Position numbers and translations under genes: made by a program. The notes below the pieces were generated by a model. It was given only the letters and a program-made list of their open reading frames with translations, ran no database searches and was not told the DNA's origin. Positions 1 to 7,876 of a stretch of 13,506 nt of DNA are shown piece after piece; position 1 is the stretch's first letter, and every line of letters begins with the position of its first letter. This stretch comes from Rhodospirillaceae bacterium. Its GTDB lineage: Bacteria > Pseudomonadota > Alphaproteobacteria > SP197. The DNA is taken from the NCBI GenBank assembly GCA_018700655.1, contig JABIUG010000015.1:1-13506 (forward strand), in the 5' to 3' direction.

Positions 1-56
1 GCCGGGGTGACACAGATTGTCTGAACAGAGATGAACCACGCTGAGGTGGCGGTTAA

Positions 57-148
57 GGCGAGCGACTGCGAGCCCGCCGCGAATGCGGCGGAAGCCTAGC
101 GAACGGAGTGAGCGTCGGCGCTTGAGGCTAAACAAACAACAAACAAAC
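57..148 (+). repeat. Dispersed palindromic repeat, copy A
   Basis: This is one copy of a repeat family seen five times here. It shares 21 identical bases with copy C (57-77 against 10030-10050). A 6-bp hairpin follows (75-90, arms CGCCGC/GCGGCG, loop GAAT), then a block resembling AAGCC..GCGAACGGAGTGAGCG, and a tail GAGGCTAAAC running into AAAC repeats (130-148). In the other composites the AAAC tail points outward, so a mirror copy may lie just left of the window. Function is unknown. It ends about 70 bases before the hydrolase start and could fall in that gene's leader. Confidence 0.8.
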
Positions 149-220
149 ACCGGCGGCTTGTCTCGCCTTCACGATCCAACGAAAATCCCACCACTTGCAC
201 ACCCCCGGGGAGAACCCACC

Positions 221-994
221 ATGGCCGCCATCGAAGTCGACTACACCGTGACCGGATCGGGTCCGCCGATCTTCATGGTCCATGGCATTGGTGGGCGCCG
301 TTCGGGCTGGAACGATATCATCGCGTTTCTGAAAGACGACTTCACTTGCATCACCTATGACCAGCGCGGCCACGGCACCTCGCCGGTCCCGCCGGTGCCT
401 TATTCGCTCGACGAGCTGGTCGAGGATCTCGAAGCGCTGCGCGCCAAACTCGGGATCGAGAAGGCCCATGTCATAGGCCATTCGCTGGGCGGTATGATCG
501 CGCCCGCCTATGCCCGGACCTACCCCGAGCGCGTGATGACCCTGGGCCTGCTCTCGACCGCGGCAGCGCGCACCCATGAGGATGCCGCCAAGGTGAAGGG
601 TGTGATCACAGCGATGGAGGAAAAGGGCATCCCTAACATCCTCGATACCCTGGTCGACCGCTGGTTCACCGATGATTTTCTGGCAAACAACCCCGACCTC
701 GTGCAGGCCCGTCTGAAAGAGGTGCTCGACACGCCGGCCGAGGTTTTCCTCGCCGTCTTCCGCGTCTATGCTGCGACCGAGATGGCGCCCTGGCTACACC
801 AGATAACCGCCCCCAGCCTGGTCCTGACCGGCGAGTTCGACGGTGGCTGCAATCCCCGCCTCAACGCCATCATCGACAGCCTGCTCCCTACCAGCGAACT
901 GGTCGTCCTGCCCGATCTGCGACACTCGATCCTGAAGGAAGCGGCCGAGGATGTGGCCAGCCACGTCAAACGGTTCATCGCCGCGCACGGGTAA
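221..994 (+). CDS. Alpha/beta-fold hydrolase
   Basis: The 257-residue protein belongs to the alpha/beta hydrolase superfamily, close in layout to 3-oxoadipate enol-lactonase-like esterases. Visible are the oxyanion-hole HG (21-22), the DQRGHG turn (47-52), the nucleophile elbow GHSLGG (86-91, Ser88), an acid candidate Asp207 in GEFDGG and a catalytic His235 in LRHS. A helical cap lies between about 115 and 190. There is no signal peptide, so it is cytoplasmic. I chose the ATG at 221 because GGGGAGAA (207-214) is well placed before it; the open frame continues upstream to 83 but that part is repeat DNA with low-complexity basic translation. It likely cleaves an ester, lactone or C-C bond of a small molecule, but the substrate is unknown. 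It stands alone on this strand and converges on hyuA. Confidence 0.88.
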   Translation: MAAIEVDYTVTGSGPPIFMVHGIGGRRSGWNDIIAFLKDDFTCITYDQRGHGTSPVPPVPYSLDELVEDLEALRAKLGIEKAHVIGHSLGGMIAPAYARTYPERVMTLGLLSTAAARTHEDAAKVKGVITAMEEKGIPNILDTLVDRWFTDDFLANNPDLVQARLKEVLDTPAEVFLAVFRVYAATEMAPWLHQITAPSLVLTGEFDGGCNPRLNAIIDSLLPTSELVVLPDLRHSILKEAAEDVASHVKRFIAAHG

Positions 995-1045
995 CGCGCC
1001 ACCCCCTGTCGCCCCGGATTGCTGGCATGGAGATCGACGAATAAG

Positions 1046-1265
1046 ACGCCCTTTCCCTTTCCCTTTCCCTCTCCCGGGATCGGGAGAGGGCTGGGGTGAG
1101 GGTCGACGGCGCCACAAGCCACTCAGATCGTCCCCCTCACCCGGCTGTGTCTAGGCTCGTTCCTCACCAAGTCTCCGCTGCCCTCTCCCCGGTGGGGCGA
1201 GGGATCGTTGCGGTCGTGGTTTGCACGATTCTGCCTCTCCCGGAGTTGGGGTGAGGGTCGATCTG
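1046..1265. repeat. Cluster of CCCTCTCCC/GGGTGAGGG palindromic repeats
   Basis: The 273-base gap between two convergent genes holds several related palindromes. A short CCCTTT tandem tract leads into a perfect 10-bp stem (1067-1076 with 1081-1090, loop GGAT). A second hairpin at 1181-1203 has 9 of 10 pairs. The 14-mer GGGGTGAGGGTCGA occurs exactly twice (1093-1106 and 1248-1261), and an inverted half lies near 1133-1147. Repeats of this style are common between genes in many proteobacteria. Lying between two stop codons, they could fold at both mRNA 3' ends, but there is no T-run for a classic terminator. Confidence 0.75.
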
Positions 1266-1267
1266 TC

Positions 1268-3286
1268 TTACACGCGCCGCAGGATGAGGTTGTGGTGTTC
1301 GTCGGTGGCGGCGTTCCAGCCGGTGGGGATCGAGATGGTCGAGGTGCTGTCTTCCAGCAAGGCCGGGCCGGTGAGGGTTTCACCCGAGCCCAGCGCCGCG
1401 CGGTGGCCGCTGACGCCGTCATGGGCGGTGCCGTGTTCGTACATCGCCCAGGGGATCATCGGCCCGGCGGTGTCGTTGCTGTCTTCCTTGAGGGCCGGGA
1501 TGTGATCGAGCGGGGCGGTGACGCCCAGGCGGAAGGCGACGATCTCGATCGGGTTGGCGGCATCGCCGCCGTGCATGAAGACACGGTGGTGTTCCTCGGC
1601 AAAAAGCGTGCGCAGGCCTTCTGACGTGAGCGCATCGAGCTTTGCCGTATCGAGCTCGACCGGGACCTCGAAGGCCTGGCCGACAAAACGCATGTCGGCG
1701 ATCAGGGTGAGCGTCGGGTTGTTGCCAAGGCCCATCAGGACAAACCGTTCGACCGCGCGTTTTTTCATATCGGCAAAGACTTCGAGCACGGCTGCGGGCG
1801 TGGTCTCATTCAGGCGCATCTTGCGTGTCGTCGAATCGAACAGCTGGTAATCGGCCGCAAGCAGGCCATAGGCCGAAAGCACCCCGGCATTGGGCGGCAC
1901 GACGATCGTGTCGACGCCGAGGTCTTCGGCGACCCTGGCAGCGTGAAGCGGTCCGGCGCCGCCGAAGGCGACCATGGCATAGTCGCGCGGATCCTTGCCG
2001 CGCTCGGTCGAGATGATCTGCATGGCACGCACGATGTTGGCGTCGGCCACACGGATCGCAGCATCGGCGATCTGCTCAAGCGACATCGAAAGTGTATCGG
2101 CAAGCGGCTGGAAGGCCGCTGCCGAAGCCTCGGCGTCGATCTCCATGCGCCCGCCCAGGAAGGCATCGGGGCGCAGGGTGTGGCGGATGACATGGGCATC
2201 GGTCACGGTTGGCTGTTTGCCGCCGCGGCCATAACAGGCCGGCCCGGGATCAGCGCCGGCGCTCTGCGGGCCGGCGCGCAGCATGCCGCCGTCATCGATC
2301 CAGATGATCGAGCCGCCACCGGCGCCGACCGTGTTGATATCGATGATCGGCGTGCGGATCGGCAGGCCGTCGAGTTGGAATTCCGAGGTGAGGTCGGGCT
2401 TGCCTTGCGTGACGAGACAGACATCGGTCGAGGTTCCGCCCATGTCGAAGGTCACGAGATTGTCGAAACCCGAGCGTGCGGCCTGGCGCACCGCGCCCAT
2501 CACGCCCGCGGCCGGGCCCGAGAGCAGCGCGGTGATCGCGTTGCGGCGCATGCCTTCGGCCGGCAGGCGTCCGCCATTGGACTGCATGACAGAAAAACGG
2601 CCGGTGAAACCCGAGCCGGTGAGCTGGTCCTCGAACTTCTCGAGATAGCGGTTGATGACCGGCTGGACATAGGCCGAAAGCGTCGTCGTTGAAGCGCGTT
2701 CGTATTCGCGGAACTCGCGTGTCACGCCCGAGGAAATCGCGACCTGCATACCCTGACAGTGACGTGTGATGATGCCGGCAAGCTCTTCCTCGTGCGCCGG
2801 GTTGGCGTAGCCGTTCAACAGGCAGATCGCGACCGCTTCATAGTCGCCTTCCTTGAGCCTGGGGATTAGCTCGCGCTCGACCGCCTGCGCATCAAGCGCC
2901 TCGAGCACGCTGCCGTCGGCCAGCAGGCGTTCGTTGACCTCAAAGCTGTCGCGCCGTTTCACCACCGGTTCGGGTTTCTGATAGGTCAGGTCATAGACGC
3001 GGCTGCGGCTGTGGCGCTGCATGATCAGGATATCGCGGAAGCCCTGGGTCGTGACAAAGGCGACCTTGGCTCCCTTGCGCTCGAGCACCGCGTTGGTCGC
3101 GATCGTCGAACCGTGGGTGAGATCCTCGATCTCGGAAATCGCCACACCCGAGGCAAGCAACGCATTAAACGCGCCTTCGTCCGGCGCGGCCGGTACGGAA
3201 GGCACCTTGGCGACCGTGATTACACCGGATTCATCAATCGCCACCAGATCGGTGAACGTACCGCCAACTTCGACTCCAACGCGCAT
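1268..3286 (-). CDS. Hydantoinase/oxoprolinase family protein, HyuA-type subunit
   Basis: The 672-residue protein matches the full length of the HyuA / N-methylhydantoinase A / acetone-carboxylase beta-like family. Seen in order: N-terminal phosphate loop VGVEVGGTFTD (3-13), LTHGSTIATNAV (56-67), SGPAAGV (256-262), the second ASKHA nucleotide loop FDMGGTSTD (280-288), DINTVGAGGGS (316-326), the family motif AGADPGPACYG (343-353), then a C-terminal domain. Known relatives use ATP to open hydantoin or 5-oxoproline rings, or to carboxylate ketones. The sequence does not say which. Most relatives pair with a HyuB subunit, which is not adjacent here. The ATG at 3286 has ACGGAG 7 bases upstream; a TTG one codon earlier is too close to that site. 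It is cytoplasmic and divergent from the MaoC gene. Confidence 0.9.
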   Translation of the reverse strand: MRVGVEVGGTFTDLVAIDESGVITVAKVPSVPAAPDEGAFNALLASGVAISEIEDLTHGSTIATNAVLERKGAKVAFVTTQGFRDILIMQRHSRSRVYDLTYQKPEPVVKRRDSFEVNERLLADGSVLEALDAQAVERELIPRLKEGDYEAVAICLLNGYANPAHEEELAGIITRHCQGMQVAISSGVTREFREYERASTTTLSAYVQPVINRYLEKFEDQLTGSGFTGRFSVMQSNGGRLPAEGMRRNAITALLSGPAAGVMGAVRQAARSGFDNLVTFDMGGTSTDVCLVTQGKPDLTSEFQLDGLPIRTPIIDINTVGAGGGSIIWIDDGGMLRAGPQSAGADPGPACYGRGGKQPTVTDAHVIRHTLRPDAFLGGRMEIDAEASAAAFQPLADTLSMSLEQIADAAIRVADANIVRAMQIISTERGKDPRDYAMVAFGGAGPLHAARVAEDLGVDTIVVPPNAGVLSAYGLLAADYQLFDSTTRKMRLNETTPAAVLEVFADMKKRAVERFVLMGLGNNPTLTLIADMRFVGQAFEVPVELDTAKLDALTSEGLRTLFAEEHHRVFMHGGDAANPIEIVAFRLGVTAPLDHIPALKEDSNDTAGPMIPWAMYEHGTAHDGVSGHRAALGSGETLTGPALLEDSTSTISIPTGWNAATDEHHNLILRRV

Positions 3287-3403
3287 CAACCAACTCCGTG
3301 TTCCATCACGGCGGGGAGGTTACCCCGGCTTTTGCGCTATCGCCATGTCGAACCGTGTGCCGTGTTGCGTTATGACAAGGCCTCATCTTCAAGGGGCAAC
3401 GCC
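3287..3403. promoter_or_regulatory. Divergent intergenic region, hyuA-like / maoC-like
   Basis: These 117 bases separate two start codons facing away from each other, so promoters for both genes should lie here. ACGGAG serves the minus-strand gene and AAGGGGC serves the plus-strand one. A small GGGG..CCCC inverted repeat (GGGGAGGTTACCCC) sits near 3314-3327. I cannot pick convincing -35/-10 boxes. Confidence 0.4.
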
Positions 3404-3874
3404 ATGACCGCACCACTCTTCCATCTCGACGAAGGGCCCGGACTGGTCGGGACGTCGCTGGGCCATTCGCCCTGGGTCACGCTCGATCAGGAGCATGTCA
3501 CGATGTTCTGCGAGGCGACGCGCGATGACGACTGGGGCCATCTCGATGTCGAACGCTCGAAACGCGAAATGCCCTATGGCGGCACGATCGTGCAGGGTTT
3601 TCTGATGCTCTCCTCGCTCATCCCGCTGCATCACGCCATGGGCCTGCCGCCTGGGGGTACCGGTCTGGCGCTCAACTACGGCACGGACCGGGTGCGCTAC
3701 ACCGATGTCGTGCTGACGGGATCGAAGGTGCGTGTCGCCGTGGAACTGATGAAGTTCGAGCCGAAGGGCGATGGCTGGCTGATGGTGACCCACAACATCA
3801 TGGAAGTCGAAGGCAAGGAGCGCCCCTGCATGATCGCCGACTATCTGGTGTTCCTCTATGCGGAAGAGGCCTAG
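3404..3874 (+). CDS. MaoC-like hot-dog fold dehydratase (NodN-type)
   Basis: The 156-residue protein has the length and core of single-domain MaoC/NodN hydratases, which add water to enoyl-CoA thioesters. The hydratase motif is FCEATRDDDWGHLD (35-48). The D-x4-H spacing of the catalytic pair is kept as Asp41 and His46, and is followed by YGGTIVQGFL, where many relatives have GTIAHG. A conserved LNYG..VRY stretch (about 98-108) forms the second half. There is no signal or membrane segment. The ATG at 3404 is preceded by AAGGGGC with about 6 bases spacing. Upstream codons in frame overlap the hyuA start and are unlikely. The context with a CoA ligase 3' to it suggests work on a CoA-bound intermediate (inference). 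Confidence 0.88.
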   Translation: MTAPLFHLDEGPGLVGTSLGHSPWVTLDQEHVTMFCEATRDDDWGHLDVERSKREMPYGGTIVQGFLMLSSLIPLHHAMGLPPGGTGLALNYGTDRVRYTDVVLTGSKVRVAVELMKFEPKGDGWLMVTHNIMEVEGKERPCMIADYLVFLYAEEA

Positions 3875-3901
3875 AGGCGCGGCTACCAGGCGGCTGTTTC
3901 T

Positions 3902-4180
3902 CACGCGGAGGCGCGGAGGTTGCGGAGAAACAAACCGACAAAACACGAACCGGCAGACGGAGGTTCGTCACCTGTTTGAACGATGTGCATCTTGCGGACA
4001 ATCATGCTGTTTCTTGTTGTATCTGTTCTGGCCGCCCTGCGGCCCAGTCATGCCGGGCGATGGACAGATGCCGGAGAGGGCTGGTTGGCAAGGAGCATTG
4101 GCCTCGCTGTACTTCCGCAGCGCCTCTCAGTGCGAATCAGTTGTTGGGTTGTTTCTCCGCGACCTCCGCGTCTCCGCGTG
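3902..4180. repeat. Long inverted repeat with 30-bp arms
   Basis: The left arm (3902-3931) and the reverse complement of the right arm (4151-4180) match at 28 of 30 bases. Both are built of CGCGGAG units and end in GGAGAAAC. The 219-base spacer has no convincing gene. It contains an open stretch from 3983 whose start looks like a signal peptide (MLFLVVSVLAAL) but which has no family resemblance that I recognise. The element fills the gap between two convergent genes. Similar CCGCG-rich repeats are scattered in many environmental bacterial genomes. This could be a non-autonomous repeat element or a bidirectional mRNA 3'-end structure. Confidence 0.75.
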
Positions 4181-4198
4181 CAAGCCCTTGTTCGTTCG

Positions 4199-5812
4199 TT
4201 ACCGCCATACACCGTCGACCCGGTCGAAACTGCCGGTGCGCAGGTCTTCGATCCCGGCGGTGAGTTTCTTCTTCTCGACCCGGTCGGACTCGGTCTTGGG
4301 GAAACTCGTGGCATAGGCGATGTAGCGCGGAACCTTGAAGGGAGCGAGGTGCCGGCGGGCGTGCTCCAGAATAAGCTCGGGCGTCACGTCGTCTGATGTC
4401 AGCCCGTTCTCCAGCACGACATAGAGCTTCACCTCCTCGCCGACCCTTTCGTCCGGCACGGCCACGACCGCGGCCTCGGCAATGCCGTCGATCGCACGCA
4501 ACACGGTCTCGACCTCGCGCACGGCAATGTTTTCGCTGTTCCGGCGGATCATCTCCTTGAGCCGGCCGACCAGCGTGAGATAACCGGCCTCGTCGGTCTG
4601 GAAGAGGTCGCCGGTGCGGAACCAGCCGGCGCGAAAACTCTCCGCGTTGGTTTCGTCGCGGTTCCAGTAGCCGGTCATCATGCCCTTGCCGGCCAGCCAC
4701 AGTTCGCCGGTTTCGCCGGGGCCAAGCAGGTTGAAATCGGGATCGCGCACGCTGGCCTCACGGAAGGTGACGGGCCAGCCGACCGAACCCACCATGTCAG
4801 TGACTTCCCAGGGCATCATCAGCGCCGCGCCGGTTTCAGTCATGCCGAAGGCCTCGCGCGCGACACAGCCGAACCTCTGCTCGACCTCGGCGTGGAGCGC
4901 GGGCGTCAACCCGAAGATGTGCACCAGCTTCAGGCCGCAAGCACGGGCCGCTGCGTCGTCGCCCTGTCGCATCAGCGCTTCGGAGAAATAGAGGTAGTCG
5001 ATCTCCTGATCACGCAGCCGTTCCAGGATGCCGGTCAGGCTGGGGCGGGGCATGATCGCCATCGCCGCGCCGGTGTGGAGCGTGAGCGACAGGAACATCG
5101 GGCCATCGATGTAGAAGAGGTTCTGGTTGTAGATCGTGCGCCCGGGCGGTGCGGGAAACCCGGGCGACTTGCACGCCCAGAACACCTGCCAGTAGAGCTG
5201 GGGCAGCATGCAGCCCTTGGGAAATCCGGTCGTGCCCGAGGTGTAGTTGATGTTGACGATGTCGTCGGGAGTGGTCGGCCATGATGGCGTGAAGTCCTCG
5301 GAGGCGCGCGCGATCAGGGCATCGAAGTCGTCGTGTTTGCTCGGCCCACCCAGGGTGATGATGTGTTCGGGCGAAAGCTCCACGGGTTTCTCGGCAATGG
5401 CATCATAGACCGCCAGGTAATCGCTGTGGATCAGCAGGTGGCCGGGCCGGGCATCGTCGAGCACATAGGAAAGCTCGCTCGACGTGTAACGCATGTTGAT
5501 CCAAACGATCGCGGCACCCAGCTTGGCGAGCGCCAGCCAGACCACCGGAACCGCCGGCAGGTTCGGCGCCATCAGCGCGACCCGGTCACCGCGTTTGACA
5601 CCACGCGCGCGCAGCATGTTGGCGACCCGGTTGACGCGCCGGCGCAGGCCCTCGAACGACAGGGTCTCGTCCCCGATGAAAATCAGCGCCGGCCTCTCGC
5701 CCCAGCGCGCCGTAGCATCATCAACCATCGCCGCCATGCTGACCGGAAACGGACGGGCCTCAATGTCCCGGCAGCGCTCGTTCCATGCGGCACGGGAGAG
5801 GTGCTGGGTCAT
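4199..5812 (-). CDS. Acyl-CoA synthetase / AMP-forming ligase, CaiC-like
   Basis: The 537-residue protein is a full-length member of the ANL adenylating superfamily. It activates a carboxylic acid to acyl-AMP and then acyl-CoA. Visible are the P-loop YTSGTTGFPKG (190-200), FGMTETG (322-328), GWFRTGD (396-402) and hinge/A8 region GRLKEMIRRNSENI (416-429). The A10 region FPKTESDRVEKKKL (504-517) has Arg511 where most members have the catalytic lysine of SGK. The RRNSENI hinge and VEKKKL end resemble crotonobetaine/carnitine-CoA ligase-like members; the true substrate is unknown. I chose the ATG at 5812 with AGAAGGA upstream; a TTG one codon earlier has no room for it. It is the last gene of the minus-strand operon, 37 bases after the TPR gene, and is probably cytoplasmic. 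Confidence 0.9.
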   Translation of the reverse strand: MTQHLSRAAWNERCRDIEARPFPVSMAAMVDDATARWGERPALIFIGDETLSFEGLRRRVNRVANMLRARGVKRGDRVALMAPNLPAVPVVWLALAKLGAAIVWINMRYTSSELSYVLDDARPGHLLIHSDYLAVYDAIAEKPVELSPEHIITLGGPSKHDDFDALIARASEDFTPSWPTTPDDIVNINYTSGTTGFPKGCMLPQLYWQVFWACKSPGFPAPPGRTIYNQNLFYIDGPMFLSLTLHTGAAMAIMPRPSLTGILERLRDQEIDYLYFSEALMRQGDDAAARACGLKLVHIFGLTPALHAEVEQRFGCVAREAFGMTETGAALMMPWEVTDMVGSVGWPVTFREASVRDPDFNLLGPGETGELWLAGKGMMTGYWNRDETNAESFRAGWFRTGDLFQTDEAGYLTLVGRLKEMIRRNSENIAVREVETVLRAIDGIAEAAVVAVPDERVGEEVKLYVVLENGLTSDDVTPELILEHARRHLAPFKVPRYIAYATSFPKTESDRVEKKKLTAGIEDLRTGSFDRVDGVWR

Positions 5813-5849
5813 CAAATCCTTCTCATTGGTTTTCCCTCAACGCGCTTGT

Positions 5850-6779
5850 TCAAGCCGCATCGCACGTGTTAGGTGCCGACAATCGTTCCGATTGTTTCTC
5901 CAAATCACTCATTGCGCCCTCCCCATCGTCAGGTTCGCTCCGTAGACGCCAGCGAAAGAAAAAGACGGAGGCAACAATTTTGTGTTCGACGTTGTTTCCG
6001 CCCATCGTCTCCGGAAGAAGCGCCTCTGCTCGATCGAGTGCCGCGATCGCTTCCGACAAATCGCGTTCGCGGTCGTCGGTTAGGTGATTGTTTACCAGCG
6101 CCAGGGCCAAGGTAATCTCGACGACAATGCCCTCGGCGCCGCGCGTGCGGGCATTCTTGATCAACTCAAGGGGCTCGACGAACAAAAGATGGAGCTCTTC
6201 GTCCGTAAGCGGCTCGGGCAGTATCTCAGCGTAGGCTAGTTTGCTGAACTCGTGCTGGAAACGTTTGCTGGATACCAGCAGGGCACGGGAGCGCAGAACA
6301 TCCACGTCCGGATCGCCGCTGATCTCGGCGGCTCGATTGAGGTCGTCTATCGCGTGGTCGTAGGCCCCGACGGCTTGAAACAGCAACGCTCGTTCTGTCA
6401 GGGCCTGTACATCGTCTGGTGCCTGCGCCAGGACTGCATTCAATTCGTCGAGTGCACGGATCCGCCATGCGGACCCAACGCTCATGGCGTCCGCACCGTT
6501 GTTGTGAACACGAGACAGTGCAGCGGCCATTCCATCGCCAACGGCGCAGGCGACAACGCGTTGATCGATCTTGGCAGCGTCCGAATATGACTGAGCTGCA
6601 GAGTTCCATAACTGCTGGTTGGCTTGGTCCCGTGACTGCAGCAGCAAGTGCGCGGCCTCCGGTTCGAGAAGGGCGAGCAGCTCGTCGAACGGCTCGGACG
6701 CCTCACTTGGCGATGAGCCGCCAAGAGATGTGCAAACGACAAGCGTCGCCGTCAGTAAGCAAATCCCACGGAACATCAT
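5850..6779 (-). CDS. Secreted tetratricopeptide-repeat protein, unknown function
   Basis: The 309-residue protein begins with a signal peptide: a short charged start, a hydrophobic run to about residue 20, then a likely cut after SEA (25-27). Cys16 sits in LVVC, which lacks the small residue before Cys expected of a lipobox. TPR-like helices are clearest at about 108-152 (ALDELNAVLAQAPDD, then AVGAYDHAIDDLNRAAE), with weaker ones near 45-75 and 240-256. It should be periplasmic and probably binds a protein partner. AGGAGG stands 8 bases before the ATG at 6779, the best ribosome site in the operon. Hand-counted 60-base lines gave 48-60% GC here against 68-70% in the LLM gene, so it may be a later arrival. 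No specific family is recognised. Confidence 0.8.
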   Translation of the reverse strand: MMFRGICLLTATLVVCTSLGGSSPSEASEPFDELLALLEPEAAHLLLQSRDQANQQLWNSAAQSYSDAAKIDQRVVACAVGDGMAAALSRVHNNGADAMSVGSAWRIRALDELNAVLAQAPDDVQALTERALLFQAVGAYDHAIDDLNRAAEISGDPDVDVLRSRALLVSSKRFQHEFSKLAYAEILPEPLTDEELHLLFVEPLELIKNARTRGAEGIVVEITLALALVNNHLTDDRERDLSEAIAALDRAEALLPETMGGNNVEHKIVASVFFFRWRLRSEPDDGEGAMSDLEKQSERLSAPNTCDAA

Positions 6780-6794
6780 GGTTCTTTCCTCCTA

Positions 6795-7856
6795 TCACGC
6801 CGCCAGTGCTCGCTCCACCTGGGGCATGACCTTGCTTCCGAACAGTTCCAGCGACTTCATGACGCGGTCCTGGGGCAGGTCGCCGGGCTGGTTGTGGAAG
6901 GCGATGTGGCTCGGGCGCAGGATCGCGACGGCCTGGGCAATGCGCTCGGCGATCTCGTCGGGGTGGCCGACCAGGGTGTTGGCGGCGACGTCCTCGATGG
7001 TGCGGTCCTGGGGCATCGGCAGGTCCTTCATATAGGGACCTTCGCTGTATTCGCCGTAGTCGAGCCGCAGCGAGAGCGAGACGCGGCTGGAGTAACGCGC
7101 GCGTTCGGCGGCATCCAGCGCCAGATCACGGTCTTCGGTGCAGTGGAAATAGGTCATCAGCGCGAGCGGCTGGCCGATTGGGTTCCGGCCATGCTCCTCA
7201 TAAAGCGCGTCGTAGTCGGCGCGGACCTGCGCGAGGCTGTCATAGGGGTTGATCGAGTTGGTCAGGAACGGCGTCCAGCCCTGCGTCGCGACGCGGCGCT
7301 TGACCGCATCGGCACCCATCATGCCCGCGACATAAAACGGTGGCAGCGGTTGCTGCACGGGTTTCTGGGCGATGCGCGTGGCGGGAATCTTGTAATGCTC
7401 GCCGTCGTAGGAGAATTCCTCCTGGGTCAGCCCGGCCTCGATGATGTCGAGACCCTCCATGAACATCGCCGCGGACTGGTTGAGGTCGAGGCGGAACCGT
7501 TCGAACTCGAAGGGCTGGTAACCGCCGCCGAAGCCGGCGAGCAGGCGGCCGTTCGAGACCAGATCGACCATGGCGATCTCTTCCATCACGCGGATGGGAT
7601 CGTAGAGCGGCAGCACGATGACCCCCGTGCCCAGCTTGATACGTTGTGTCCGCCCGGCGAAATAGGCTGCGGCCATCAGCGGTGAGGGACACAGGCTATA
7701 GCCGGAAAAATGATGCTCTCCAAACCACGCGGTCTCGAACCCCAGATCCTCGGCCAGTGCGACCTGATCATCGAGATCACGAAAGACCGTGAGATTGCCA
7801 CGCGCCGCATGGCGCTGCTGCATCAGGGCAAAAAGGCCGTAGGTCGGTTGGGTCAT
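6795..7856 (-). CDS. LLM-class flavin-dependent oxidoreductase
   Basis: The 353-residue protein is a bacterial-luciferase-like monooxygenase, which uses reduced flavin from a separate reductase and oxygen. Supporting motifs are an FGEHHF segment (45-50), LGTGVIVLPLYDPIRVMEE (75-93, beta-barrel core), the NGRLLAGFGGGYQPFEFERF region (102-121), and a C-terminal VGHPDEIAERI typical of the family. Length is normal. No flavin reductase gene is in the window. It begins 20 bases after the stop of the upstream hydrolase and ends 15 bases before the TPR start, so the three are likely co-transcribed. Its own ribosome site is weak (GAGCGAG). It may oxygenate a ring, amine or ketone; this cannot be settled from the sequence. 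Confidence 0.9.
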   Translation of the reverse strand: MTQPTYGLFALMQQRHAARGNLTVFRDLDDQVALAEDLGFETAWFGEHHFSGYSLCPSPLMAAAYFAGRTQRIKLGTGVIVLPLYDPIRVMEEIAMVDLVSNGRLLAGFGGGYQPFEFERFRLDLNQSAAMFMEGLDIIEAGLTQEEFSYDGEHYKIPATRIAQKPVQQPLPPFYVAGMMGADAVKRRVATQGWTPFLTNSINPYDSLAQVRADYDALYEEHGRNPIGQPLALMTYFHCTEDRDLALDAAERARYSSRVSLSLRLDYGEYSEGPYMKDLPMPQDRTIEDVAANTLVGHPDEIAERIAQAVAILRPSHIAFHNQPGDLPQDRVMKSLELFGSKVMPQVERALAA

Positions 7857-7876
7857 GGGCTCGCTCGAATCTGCGT

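Noticed and set aside
83..220. N-terminal extension of the first hydrolase
   Set aside because: It is arginine-rich translation of repeat copy A. The ATG at 221 has a ribosome site and starts directly at the domain.
1067..1090. Classic rho-independent terminator
   Set aside because: The 10-bp stem is perfect but there is no T-run on either side; it matches the intergenic repeat family instead.
1943..2692. Long plus-strand open frame opposite hyuA
   Set aside because: It is a shadow of the real gene, rich in Arg, Gly and His as expected of antisense GC-rich DNA.
3983..4396. Signal-peptide-like open frame (MLFLVVSVLAAL)
   Set aside because: It has no ribosome site that I trust, runs through the inverted-repeat arm and into the ligase gene on the other strand, and shows no domain.
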